DNA of 7,228 nucleotides, taken from assembly GCA_002409785.1 (NCBI GenBank), contig DHOX01000072.1, positions 1-7,228 of the forward strand. The letters are read 5' to 3'. The DNA comes from Prevotella sp. UBA5379. GTDB taxonomy: Bacteria > Bacteroidota > Bacteroidia > Bacteroidales > Bacteroidaceae. Shown here piece after piece: positions 1 through 7,162 of the stretch. Numbering within the stretch: position 1 is the stretch's first letter; every line of letters starts with the position of its first letter. A program made the translations under genes and the position numbers. The notes below the pieces were generated by a model. That model was given only the letters and a program-made list of their open reading frames with translations, searched no databases and was not told the DNA's origin.

Positions 1-384
1 TCCCCCATTGTCCTTCTCATTGATAAAATGCGACTCTATGCCGGCACCCTCACAGTCAGCCCCCATGGGAGGATTGATTTTCATCACGTTCAAGTCAAGG
101 GCCCGAATAGCCGGAAAGGTCCGGAACAACCGTTCTGCGATCCTTCCACTCACCCTTTCCAGAAGGCAACTGGGAGTGTCCATCTCCTGCCGGATGACCT
201 TATAGAGATCAGCATAGTTTAAGGTATCTTCAAGATCATCAGAGACCATAGCCTTTTCTATCGAATAATGGATGCGAAGATCCACGATGAAATCCTGGCC
301 CGTAAGATGTTCCTGTGCACCTACACCATGATAGGAATGGAAACGCATACCTTTCAGTATGATTTCACTTTCAGTTAATGTCAT
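1..384 (-). CDS. folB: Dihydroneopterin aldolase (FolB), 3' end beyond the window
   Basis: FolB cleaves 7,8-dihydroneopterin to 6-hydroxymethyl-7,8-dihydropterin and glycolaldehyde in cytoplasmic folate synthesis. Reading from the ATG at 384 gives 128 codons without a stop. The family pattern is clear: an N-terminal strand followed by HGVGAQEHLTGQDFIVDL (residues 19-36, with conserved Glu25), NYADLY with Tyr57, LLERVSGRIAERL with the pterin-contacting Glu76, and VMKINPPMG with the expected catalytic Lys102. FolB proteins are usually about 120 residues, so the catalytic part is essentially complete and only a short tail is missing. The start is fixed by an in-frame stop at 421-423 with no other ATG, GTG or TTG between. 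A GGAGG lies about 20 bases upstream, too far to be a normal ribosome site. The gene lies downstream of nrdJ on the same strand, so co-transcription is possible. Motif assignments rest on recall of the family, not on an alignment. Confidence 0.9.
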   Translation of the reverse strand, partial: MTLTESEIILKGMRFHSYHGVGAQEHLTGQDFIVDLRIHYSIEKAMVSDDLEDTLNYADLYKVIRQEMDTPSCLLERVSGRIAERLFRTFPAIRALDLNVMKINPPMGADCEGAGIESHFINEKDNGG

Positions 385-420
385 ATCCAGTTGATTATAG
401 AAGATTCCTCCATTCTGATT

Positions 421-504
421 TCACACATACCCACAGCCCTTAAAAGGATCCAGCTCATCATGACGGCTTAGTTCCCTTTTGCGACGTGACAGGCCGCAGC
501 CCAT
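421..504 (-). CDS. Possible 27-residue micro-ORF between nrdJ and folB
   Basis: I do not recognise this product. In the 144-base gap between nrdJ and folB, an ATG at 504 opens a 27-codon frame ending in TGA at 421-423. The predicted peptide begins MGCGLSRRKREL and ends DELDPFKGCGYV. It carries a GCG tripeptide near each end (Cys3 and Cys24) around a strongly charged centre, and it has no membrane segment or signal peptide. It is in the same frame as folB, whose ATG follows 36 bases after this stop. A GTG directly precedes the ATG and could be an alternative start. No Shine-Dalgarno is visible, which is normal for this group. A frame this short can arise by chance, and the stretch could instead be untranslated leader of folB. 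Conservation of the peptide in relatives would decide. Confidence 0.3.
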   Translation of the reverse strand: MGCGLSRRKRELSRHDELDPFKGCGYV

Positions 505-528
505 CACGCCGTAAAAAATCCCAGACGA

Positions 529-3129
529 TCAGCCACAACGGCTTGCGCCACAGTTGGTACAGATCAGGCAGCCCTCCTGATAGACCAGAGTCTCCTGTCC
601 ACATATCGGGCATTTCTGGCCTTTCGCCTTCGTGCCATCCACGATATATTTCTTCAAGGCCCTTACGACTCCATTCTTCCACGTATTGATACTCTCATCT
701 TTCAGTTGGAGAGACGTAACCAGTTTGACGACATGATCAATGGGCATCCGATAACGGAGTACTCCAGAAATCAACTTCGCATAATTCCAATACTCAGGAT
801 TGAATTTCTCACTCAGTCCCTCAACAGTAGTCTTATAGCCACGTTTATTTTTAAACTGGAAATCATACCGGTGAGAGCCATCCGGATTCGTCTGCTGTAT
901 GATCTCCCCCTTGGTGACATTCTTCGGAAGAGCAATCCCCTCCTCATCATCCTGAAGTCCAGTAAAGATCTCATACGGATAACCGTCCAGCAAACCGACA
1001 AAAGCCACCCATTTCTCTTTATTGTTCTGGAAACGGACGATATCACAATCCAACTCCTTAGGCCGGACCTCCGTAACCGTGGGACGCTTGAAAGCAGTCT
1101 TCTCTTCCAGATTATTATCCTTCACCTCATTTTCCTTCTGAGCATCCCCGTCTTGATCGTTACCCGTTTTCTTGTCCTTTTTGGAAACCGACACCATGAC
1201 TCCAGCACGACTACCGTCACGGTAAATCGTACATCCCTTACAGCCACATTTCCAGGCCTCAACATAGAGTTTGTTGACCAGTGCCTCATCGACATTATTA
1301 GGCAGATTGACCGTTACGGAGATGGAATGGTCCACCCATTTCTGAATAGCGCCCTGCATCCTTACCTTCATCAACCAGTCGACGTCATTAGCGGTAGCCT
1401 TATAGTAAGGAGAGCGGGCCACCAGGTCATCAATCTCCTCCTGACTATAATTTTTAGCCGTATCTATACCCTTGACCTTCATCCATTCCAGGAATTTCTG
1501 ATGGTACACGATATACTCCTCATAACTGTCACCCACGTCATCGACAAAATCCACATGGACGTCATCATCGCTGGGATTCACCTTCCGGCGGCGCTTATAT
1601 ACCGGCATGAATACAGGTTCAATGCCGGAAGTAGTCTGAGTCATCAGAGATGTTGTCCCTGTGGGAGCGATAGTCAGGCACGCAATATTACGGCGGCCAT
1701 ACTTGACCATATCCCCATACAGTTCCGGATCAGCCTCCTTAATACGAAGGACAAAAGGATTATGTGATTCCCGTTTAGCATCATAAATCTCAAAAGCCCC
1801 GCGTTCCTTAGCCATTGTTACAGAACTGCGATAAGCATTCAGGGCCAGGTTCTTATGGACAGAAACGCTGAAGTCCGTCGCATCCTGAGTTCCATAGCGC
1901 AGGCCCAAGGCTGCAAGCATATCCCCCTCAGCGGTAATTCCAAGACCCGTACGGCGGCCTTCACCACTCTTCTTTTTGATCTTCTCCCAGAGATGATATT
2001 CCGTATACTTCACCTCTTCGCTCTGAGGATCACGCTTGATCTTGTCCAGGATGCCATCAATCTTCTCCATCTCCAGATCGACAATATCATCCATCAGACG
2101 CTGGCCATACTGGACATGCTGCTTGAATTTATCAAAATTGAAATAAGCATCTTTCGTGAACGGGTTCTCCACATACGAATAGAGGTTGATTGCCAGGAGC
2201 CGGCAACTGTCATAAGGACAGAGCGGGATCTCCCCACAAGGATTCGTGCTCACAGTCCGGAATCCGAGATCAGCATAGCAGTCGGGCACGCTCTCACGGA
2301 GGATCGTATCCCAGAACAAGACCCCAGGCTCGGCACTCTTCCAGGCATTATGCACGATCTTGCACCACAGTTTACGGGCAGAAATCGTCTTTGTCATCTT
2401 CGGGTCCTTCGCGTCAATCGGGAATTGCTGCACGTAAGGTTCATCAGCGATAGCATCTTTCATGAATTCATCATCGATCTTCACGCTGATATTAGCGCCA
2501 GTAACCTTACCCTCTTCCAACTTAGCATTGATGAAATCCTCACTGTCCGGATGCTTGATGCTTACCGAAAGCATCAAAGCGCCGCGACGACCATCCTGCG
2601 CCACCTCACGAGTAGAATTACTGTACCGTTCCATGAACGGCACCAGTCCCGTACTGGTCAGGGCAGAGTTGTTGACCGGTGAGCCTTTCGGGCGGATCTG
2701 GCTCAGATCATGTCCCACGCCCCCCCGTCGCTTCATCAGTTGTACCTGTTCCTCATCTATTTTCATTATGGCTCCGTAAGAATCCGCATCACCCTCCAGG
2801 CCGATGACGAAACAATTGCTCAAGCTCGAGACCTGATGCTTATTACCGATTCCTGCCATTGGGCTCCCTCCCGGTACCAGATAGCGGAAATGGTCAAGCA
2901 GGTCAAAGACCTGCCGGGCACTCATAGGATTGGGATACTTCTGCTCGATGCGAGCAATTTCATTTGCAATGCGCCAGTGCATGTCCACCGGTGATTTCTC
3001 GAAGATATGTCCGAAGCTGTCTTTCATGGCATATTTGTTTACCCACACCCTGGCAGCTAACTGATCACCGCCAAAGTACTTTAAAGACTCTTCGTACGCT
3101 TCTTCAAAAGAATAGGTTTTACGTTCCAT
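529..3129 (-). CDS. nrdJ: Adenosylcobalamin-dependent (class II) ribonucleotide reductase
   Basis: This enzyme reduces ribonucleotides to deoxyribonucleotides in the cytoplasm using a thiyl radical generated from coenzyme B12, so it needs no oxygen and no separate radical subunit. The 866 residues follow the class II plan. Cys106 in SSLSNCFVIG and Cys309 in DSCRLLAINL match the substrate-reducing cysteine pair. The NPCGE motif holds Asn296, the radical Cys298 and Glu300. APTGTT (488-493) is the phosphate-binding signature near the end of the barrel. After Cys628, Cys630 and Cys633 comes a charged, low-complexity linker (about 645-680), then a C-terminal domain and a cysteine-rich tail (Cys840, 843, 854, 857, 860, 865) that probably combines a zinc ribbon with the cysteines that re-reduce the active site. 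I see no N-terminal ATP cone. The length is normal for the family. The ATG at 3129 begins MERKTYSFEEAY, and a promoter lies about 31 bases upstream. No cobalamin riboswitch fits in so short a leader. Confidence 0.95.
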   Translation of the reverse strand: MERKTYSFEEAYEESLKYFGGDQLAARVWVNKYAMKDSFGHIFEKSPVDMHWRIANEIARIEQKYPNPMSARQVFDLLDHFRYLVPGGSPMAGIGNKHQVSSLSNCFVIGLEGDADSYGAIMKIDEEQVQLMKRRGGVGHDLSQIRPKGSPVNNSALTSTGLVPFMERYSNSTREVAQDGRRGALMLSVSIKHPDSEDFINAKLEEGKVTGANISVKIDDEFMKDAIADEPYVQQFPIDAKDPKMTKTISARKLWCKIVHNAWKSAEPGVLFWDTILRESVPDCYADLGFRTVSTNPCGEIPLCPYDSCRLLAINLYSYVENPFTKDAYFNFDKFKQHVQYGQRLMDDIVDLEMEKIDGILDKIKRDPQSEEVKYTEYHLWEKIKKKSGEGRRTGLGITAEGDMLAALGLRYGTQDATDFSVSVHKNLALNAYRSSVTMAKERGAFEIYDAKRESHNPFVLRIKEADPELYGDMVKYGRRNIACLTIAPTGTTSLMTQTTSGIEPVFMPVYKRRRKVNPSDDDVHVDFVDDVGDSYEEYIVYHQKFLEWMKVKGIDTAKNYSQEEIDDLVARSPYYKATANDVDWLMKVRMQGAIQKWVDHSISVTVNLPNNVDEALVNKLYVEAWKCGCKGCTIYRDGSRAGVMVSVSKKDKKTGNDQDGDAQKENEVKDNNLEEKTAFKRPTVTEVRPKELDCDIVRFQNNKEKWVAFVGLLDGYPYEIFTGLQDDEEGIALPKNVTKGEIIQQTNPDGSHRYDFQFKNKRGYKTTVEGLSEKFNPEYWNYAKLISGVLRYRMPIDHVVKLVTSLQLKDESINTWKNGVVRALKKYIVDGTKAKGQKCPICGQETLVYQEGCLICTNCGASRCG

Positions 3130-3160
3130 ATTTTGATGAATAGTGTTCTCTATTGTTTTG

Positions 3161-3194
3161 CAAATATAACTTATTATTTTCGGAAATGGCCAAC
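3161..3194 (-). promoter_or_regulatory. Probable nrdJ promoter (Bacteroides-type)
   Basis: Read on the minus strand, TATATTTG (3168-3161) is a full match to the Bacteroides -7 consensus TAnnTTTG. It ends 31 bases before the nrdJ ATG. The upstream -33 element is weaker: GTTGG (3194-3190) sits about 21-22 bases away in place of TTTG. A transcript starting just after the -7 box would have a leader of about 25 bases, too short for a riboswitch. Confidence 0.55.
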
Positions 3195-3282
3195 TTTTTC
3201 AAAGGAATTTGAGGCCTAAAGATTTGTTTTTCGGATGACTTTCAGAAGCACGTTTCCCTAAAAATGGAATAAAATCATGAAC

Positions 3283-3307
3283 AAAGTAACATAAAATCAA
3301 TTACTTT
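3283..3307. repeat. Short inverted repeat in the divergent region
   Basis: AAAGTAA (3283-3289) and TTACTTT (3301-3307) are exact reverse complements separated by 11 bases. There is no U-tract on either side and the arms are all but one A/T, so it is not a convincing terminator. It could be a dyad operator for a regulator of nrdJ or of the nitroreductase gene, or chance in A/T-rich DNA. Confidence 0.25.
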
Positions 3308-3409
3308 ACATCCAATACTTACACCAACGGTATAACCCTTCAAGGTTCTCCTTTTCCAGATCCGATCCATCAATGAAGATATTTTCAGACTATTAATAAA
3401 AACAAATTA

Positions 3410-3441
3410 TTTGCCTGTTTCTTCAATTTCAGTTATCTTTG
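3410..3441 (+). promoter_or_regulatory. Bacteroides-type promoter for the nitroreductase gene
   Basis: TTTG (3410-3413) and TATCTTTG (3434-3441) match the -33 (TTTG) and -7 (TAnnTTTG) elements of the Bacteroides primary sigma factor, separated by exactly 20 bases, within the usual 19-21. Transcription would start a few bases downstream, leaving a leader of about 50 bases before the ATG at 3499. No other promoter of this quality lies before the glucosidase gene, so this one probably serves both. Confidence 0.75.
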
Positions 3442-3498
3442 TGACAAGATCCTCCCAAAAGTCGACCTTAATTGATCAGAAAATAAAAGAAACGATAA

Positions 3499-4236
3499 AT
3501 GAAATCACTCAATCAAAGAAAAAGTATACGCAAATATTCTGACAAAGAAGTCAGTGAATCCCTCCTAAGCCAACTTTTAGAAGAAGCGGAGCATACCCCT
3601 ACAATGGGCAACCTCCAACTCTACAGTATCATCATCACACGGAGTGAAGAAGGAAAGAAGGCCCTTGCGCCTGCTCATTTCAACCAGCCGATGATCACTG
3701 GAGCACCTGTCGTCCTGACGATCTGCGCAGACTTCCGGCGGACCACCATCTGGGCGAAAGACAGGAAAGCAGCTCCAGGATATGATAACTTCCTGAGTTT
3801 TATGAACGCTGCTACTGATGCGTTGCTCTATACCCAGACTTTCTGCAACCTGGCAGAAGAGGTCGGGTTGGGCACCTGTTTCCTGGGGACCACCATTTAT
3901 ATGCCCCAGTTGATCATCAATACCCTCAAACTCCCCCGGCTTGTATTTCCCGTCGCCACCATCACCTTAGGATGGCCGGATGAAAATCCCGCACAAAGTG
4001 ATCGCCTGCCCTTGCAGGCCATCATCCATGATGAGCACTACAAAGACTACACACCCGAAAAGATAGACCGTTTTTATGCAGAAAAAGAGAACCGGAAAGA
4101 CAACCGGCATTTTGTAGAGATAAACAAAAAAGAAACACTGGCACAAGTCTATACAGACATCAGATACACCGAGAAAGACAATATCACTCTGTCCAGCGGA
4201 ATGATCGAGGCACTCCGTCACCAGGGATTCCTGTAA
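3499..4236 (+). CDS. NfsA-like FMN-dependent nitroreductase / NAD(P)H oxidoreductase
   Basis: This is a cytoplasmic FMN enzyme of the nitroreductase superfamily, expected to pass electrons from NAD(P)H to nitroaromatics, quinones or flavins; the natural substrate cannot be read from sequence. The 245 residues match the usual NfsA/FRP length of about 240. The N-terminal QRKSIRKYSD (6-15) holds the Arg7, Ser9 and Arg11 pattern that grips the FMN phosphate. TMGNLQLY (35-42) supplies the Asn38 and Gln40 of the SSNxQ-type flavin motif. GLGTCFLG (123-130) and PVATITLGWPDENP (151-164) are the later core motifs, followed by RLPLQAIIHDEHY (169-181) and a charged helical tail typical of the NfsA branch rather than the shorter NfsB branch. 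There is no signal peptide. The ATG at 3499 is preceded by an A-rich leader. The secreted glucosidase gene follows 33 bases after the stop, suggesting an operon, though no metabolic link is obvious. Confidence 0.88.
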   Translation: MKSLNQRKSIRKYSDKEVSESLLSQLLEEAEHTPTMGNLQLYSIIITRSEEGKKALAPAHFNQPMITGAPVVLTICADFRRTTIWAKDRKAAPGYDNFLSFMNAATDALLYTQTFCNLAEEVGLGTCFLGTTIYMPQLIINTLKLPRLVFPVATITLGWPDENPAQSDRLPLQAIIHDEHYKDYTPEKIDRFYAEKENRKDNRHFVEINKKETLAQVYTDIRYTEKDNITLSSGMIEALRHQGFL

Positions 4237-4269
4237 AAATCCATTACCAACTCATACTTTAAAGAAATC

Positions 4270-6555
4270 ATGAAGACAAGACAACTATTTTACACCTTAA
4301 CCTTTTTCTTCCTCTTATCACCGGTCATTGCCGGAGCCCAGGAGAATAACACAAAGATGGACCAGTTTATCGACCGGCTGATGAGTAAGATGACCCTGAA
4401 AGAGAAGATCGGTCAACTTGACCTGCCTACCGCCGGAAGCATCATCACCGGGGAAGGCAAGAGCAGCGGCGTAGCAGAAAAGATCCGTGAAGGAGAAGTC
4501 GGTGGACTGTTCGGTTTAACCGGAGAAAAGAATCTCCGTGCCGTCCAGGACATTGCCGTCAGGCAAAGTCGCCTGAAGATTCCTCTCCTCTTCGGTCTGG
4601 ACGTCATCCACGGCTATAAGACCGAGTTTCCTATCCCCCTGGCCAGTTCCTGCAGCTGGGATCTGAAGGCGATTGAGAATGCCGCCCGTATCTCTGCTAC
4701 TGAAGCTACCGCAGACGGGATCTGCTGGACCTTCAGTCCCATGGTAGACATCTGCCGCGACGGTCGCTGGGGGCGGATGGCAGAAGGTTCAGGAGAAGAT
4801 CCCTACTTAGGAGCACAGATCGCCAAGGCAGTCGTCAGGGGCTACCAGGGCACCGACCTGAAGGCAGATAACACCATGATGGCCTGCATCAAGCATTTTG
4901 CGCTCTATGGCGGAGCTGAGGCCGGCCGCGAATACAATACGGTGGACATGAGTCACCTTAGGATGTTCAACGAATATTTTCCACCTTACAAAGCTGCCGT
5001 GGAAGCAGGAGCAGGAAGTGTCATGACCTCTTTTAATACTGTCGATTATATCCCTTCTACCGGCAATCACTGGCTGCTGACACATGTCCTACGTGATCTG
5101 TGGGGATTCAAGGGATTTGTCGTCACCGACTATACCGCCATCCAGGAGATGATCAACCATGGAGTGGGAAAAGACCTCCAGGCAGTTTCAGCCCTGGCAC
5201 TCAATGCAGGGACGGACATGGATATGGTTTCGGAAGGTTTTACGAGAACACTGGAGAAATCACTGTCAGAGGGCAAGGTGAGCCAGCAGTCCATTGATCA
5301 GGCCTGCCGCCGTATACTTGAGGCCAAATACAAACTCGGACTTTTTGATGATCCTTACCGCTATCTGGACAGGAAGAAGGCTGCCAAAGTAACCTTTACC
5401 CCTGCCAGTCTGACTGCCGCACGTGATCTTGCCGCAGAAACCTTCGTCCTCTTGAAAAACAAGGGTAATCTCCTCCCCCTCCGGAAGGAAGGTACAATAG
5501 CCGTTATCGGTCCGCTGGCTGACGCCGGCAACCAGATGGTCGGCACCTGGAGTGTCACCGCTGATGCGGACAAATGCCTGTCCCTGGTCGATGCCATGAA
5601 AGAAGCTACAGGCAGCCACGCAAATATCCTCTATGCCAAAGGCTCAAATATCTGCTATGACAAGCAATTACAAGAAAACACCTCCAGAGGAAGTATGAAA
5701 TGGGACCCCCGGAGCCCGAAGGAGATGATCGATGAAGCTGTAGCTGCAGCACGGAAAGCTGATGTCATCGTGGCAGCCATCGGAGAGCCGGCAGAAGGCA
5801 GCGGGGAATGCAGCAGCCGTTCAGACCTCACACTCTATGATGCTCAGAAAGATCTGTTGACTGCACTGAAGAAAACGGGCAAGCCGATCGTGCTCGTCAG
5901 TTTCTACGGGCGTCCTACCGTAATGACGTGGGAAAGCCAGAACTTCCCTGCCCTGTTGAATGTCTGGTTCGGTGGAACGGAAGCTGCACCAGCCATCTGC
6001 GATGTACTCTTCGGCGACAAGGTTCCGAGCGGTCACCTGACCTTTACCATGCCCAAACGCATGGGACAGATCCCTCTCTACTATAATCACCTGAACACAG
6101 GAAGACCGCTCGAAGAGGGGAAATGGTTCACGAAATTCCGTAGTGATTATCTTGATGTGGATAATGATCCGCTCTATCCCTTCGGCTATGGACTATCCTA
6201 TACTACTTTCAAATATGGTCCTCTCACACTCGACAAGAGTTCTATGACTCCTGAGGACAGTATCCAGGCTAAAGTAACCGTTACCAATACCGGAAATTAT
6301 GACGGGGATGAGGTCGTACAACTCTATATCCGTGACCGGGTAGCCAGTATTTCACGGCCGGTAGAGGAGCTGAAAGATTTTGCCCGCATCCATCTGAATA
6401 AGGGAGAGTCAAAGACCGTCACTTTTACGATCAACGCTGACAAACTGAAGTTTTATAACAGCGACCTCCATTATGTCTGTGAACCGGGAGATTTCGATGT
6501 TATGGTAGGTCCCAACTGCCAGGATGTACAGACCGTACCTTTCACCTTACAATAA
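4270..6555 (+). CDS. bglX: Secreted GH3 beta-glucosidase, BglX type
   Basis: This GH3 enzyme releases terminal beta-linked glucose, or sometimes xylose, from oligosaccharides, probably in the periplasm. Residues 1-23 form a signal peptide (KTR, hydrophobic core, cleavage after AGA); there is no lipobox cysteine. The N-terminal barrel (about 30-370) contains GLDVIHGY (109-116), GRWGRMAEGSGEDPYLG (165-181), the Lys208-His209 pair, and GFVVTDYTA with the expected nucleophile Asp287. The second alpha/beta sandwich domain (about 390-600) contains FVLLKN and IGEPAEGSGECSSRSDL, where Glu513 fits the general acid/base. PLYPFGYGLSYTTF (634-647) leads to a C-terminal fibronectin type III-like domain (about 660-755) with VTNTGNYDGDEVVQLY. 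At 761 residues it is the normal BglX length with no sign of decay. The leader is A/T-rich and has no clear promoter of its own, so transcription from upstream of the nitroreductase gene is likely. No SusC/SusD-like or other carbohydrate gene lies in the window, so the polysaccharide served is unknown. Confidence 0.95.
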   Translation: MKTRQLFYTLTFFFLLSPVIAGAQENNTKMDQFIDRLMSKMTLKEKIGQLDLPTAGSIITGEGKSSGVAEKIREGEVGGLFGLTGEKNLRAVQDIAVRQSRLKIPLLFGLDVIHGYKTEFPIPLASSCSWDLKAIENAARISATEATADGICWTFSPMVDICRDGRWGRMAEGSGEDPYLGAQIAKAVVRGYQGTDLKADNTMMACIKHFALYGGAEAGREYNTVDMSHLRMFNEYFPPYKAAVEAGAGSVMTSFNTVDYIPSTGNHWLLTHVLRDLWGFKGFVVTDYTAIQEMINHGVGKDLQAVSALALNAGTDMDMVSEGFTRTLEKSLSEGKVSQQSIDQACRRILEAKYKLGLFDDPYRYLDRKKAAKVTFTPASLTAARDLAAETFVLLKNKGNLLPLRKEGTIAVIGPLADAGNQMVGTWSVTADADKCLSLVDAMKEATGSHANILYAKGSNICYDKQLQENTSRGSMKWDPRSPKEMIDEAVAAARKADVIVAAIGEPAEGSGECSSRSDLTLYDAQKDLLTALKKTGKPIVLVSFYGRPTVMTWESQNFPALLNVWFGGTEAAPAICDVLFGDKVPSGHLTFTMPKRMGQIPLYYNHLNTGRPLEEGKWFTKFRSDYLDVDNDPLYPFGYGLSYTTFKYGPLTLDKSSMTPEDSIQAKVTVTNTGNYDGDEVVQLYIRDRVASISRPVEELKDFARIHLNKGESKTVTFTINADKLKFYNSDLHYVCEPGDFDVMVGPNCQDVQTVPFTLQ

Positions 6556-6569
6556 AGGATGGAATAAAT

Positions 6570-6584
6570 TTCCTCCGCAAGGAA
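6570..6584. terminator. Weak hairpin in the convergent gap
   Basis: TTCCT (6570-6574) and AGGAA (6580-6584) pair around a five-base loop, in the 46 bases between the converging ends of the glucosidase gene and the ThiE-like gene. The position suits a bidirectional terminator, but the stem is only five base pairs and no T-run follows on either strand. It may contribute to transcription ending or be chance. Confidence 0.2.
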
Positions 6585-6601
6585 TGACCGGAATACGGCA
6601 A

Positions 6602-7150
6602 TCAACAGAGATCAGGTTTTCCCCATATTTCTCCGAGCATGGCTCCGCCTCCGAAGGAAAGGGATTCAAGCAATGGGAGTTTATCGTAGGTGACACCTCC
6701 CAAAGCAATGACTTTCCGGTCAATGATACCTTCTTCCTGAGCCTGTTTCAGAGCAGACAGAGGGAAAGCCGAGCGATAGCCGGATTTAGATATACTGTCA
6801 AAGACAGGACTGAGGAAGACATAATCCATCACCTGTTTCCGTACGGCTACCTCTTCGAGGGAATGGCAAGAGCAACTTACTGTACCTTCATGATGTACCG
6901 GAAGGAACGGATGGCGCTTGTTAAGATGTATCCCTTGCAGATGAAACTCCTGACAGAGTTTGAAATGCTGGTGCAGGACGAGTTGGTGATAATATTGCTC
7001 AGGTATCTGCTCAAGGAGTTGGCGGCATTGACGCTCATCCCAGTCAGGCTTCCGGATATGGATACTGGTTATTCCATTATCCAACAGCCGGCAGAGAGCA
7101 GATGCTTCTCCCGGCAAAGCGCCGGGAGAAGTAATAACGATAATTTTCAT
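6602..7150 (-). CDS. ThiE/TenI-family protein with a degenerate active site
   Basis: The fold is that of thiamine phosphate synthase (ThiE) and its TenI paralogues, a small TIM barrel. The order of motifs is preserved over 182 residues: SIHIRKP (29-35) stands where ThiE has LQLREK; LVLHQHFKL (57-65) stands for the LIINDRVDL segment; then GIHLN (73-77), VSCSCHSLEE (91-100), VFLSPVFDSISKSGY (111-125) with Lys122 at the conserved lysine, ALGGV (149-153), and FGGGAML (166-172) near the phosphate site. The Asn-Asp pair of ThiE reads His-Gln here, and the second metal aspartate after the GxHL motif is also missing, so ordinary Mg-dependent coupling of HMP-PP to thiazole phosphate is doubtful. It also ends soon after the last motif, lacking the final helix usual in forms of about 200 residues. 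The ATG at 7150 follows the upstream thiazole-synthase-like stop by 12 bases, implying one operon for thiamine synthesis. It could be a tautomerase-like, regulatory or altered synthase. Confidence 0.75.
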   Translation of the reverse strand: MKIIVITSPGALPGEASALCRLLDNGITSIHIRKPDWDERQCRQLLEQIPEQYYHQLVLHQHFKLCQEFHLQGIHLNKRHPFLPVHHEGTVSCSCHSLEEVAVRKQVMDYVFLSPVFDSISKSGYRSAFPLSALKQAQEEGIIDRKVIALGGVTYDKLPLLESLSFGGGAMLGEIWGKPDLC

Positions 7151-7162
7151 CTTCGTAATGCA

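Larger units (their letters stand above)
3130..3498. other. Divergent intergenic regulatory region, no gene
   Basis: This 369-base A/T-rich stretch separates nrdJ (minus strand) from the nitroreductase gene (plus strand). Both strands hold only trivial frames, such as ATG-AAC-AAA-GTA-ACA-TAA. It contains a probable promoter at each end and one short inverted repeat, described separately. The middle part, roughly 3200-3400, is not explained by either core promoter. I see no tRNA, no riboswitch-like conserved block and no terminator with a U-tract there. Confidence 0.7.

Noticed and set aside
458..682. A 74-codon minus-strand frame overlapping the nrdJ end and running into the gap before folB
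   Set aside because: Most of it is the out-of-frame reading of the nrdJ zinc-ribbon region, and the rest has no recognisable feature. The real nrdJ stop at 529-531 follows an intact family C-terminus, so there is no sign of a frameshift.
706..1767. A 353-codon open frame on the plus strand opposite nrdJ
   Set aside because: It lies entirely antisense to the conserved C-terminal half of nrdJ. Its translation shows no domain I recognise and is rich in Ile, Leu and Arg, as expected from the complement of nrdJ codons. No promoter or operon context supports it.
1855..2682. A 275-codon open frame on the plus strand opposite nrdJ
   Set aside because: It is antisense to the nrdJ catalytic core, including the NPCGE region. 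Codon bias on the coding strand explains the lack of stops, and the product has no recognisable motif.
3130..3200. A cobalamin riboswitch before the B12-dependent reductase gene
   Set aside because: The probable promoter leaves a leader of only about 25 bases, and no B12-box-like or multi-stem structure is visible upstream.
4237..4269. A separate promoter directly before the glucosidase gene
   Set aside because: The best candidate, TACTTTAA, does not fit TAnnTTTG and sits too close to the ATG. No TTTG element lies at the right distance upstream.
6556..6601. A frameshifted continuation of the ThiE-like protein that would restore the usual final helix
   Set aside because: Translating the 46 bases beyond the stop in any minus-strand frame gives nothing resembling the usual C-terminal helix, so the short end appears natural.
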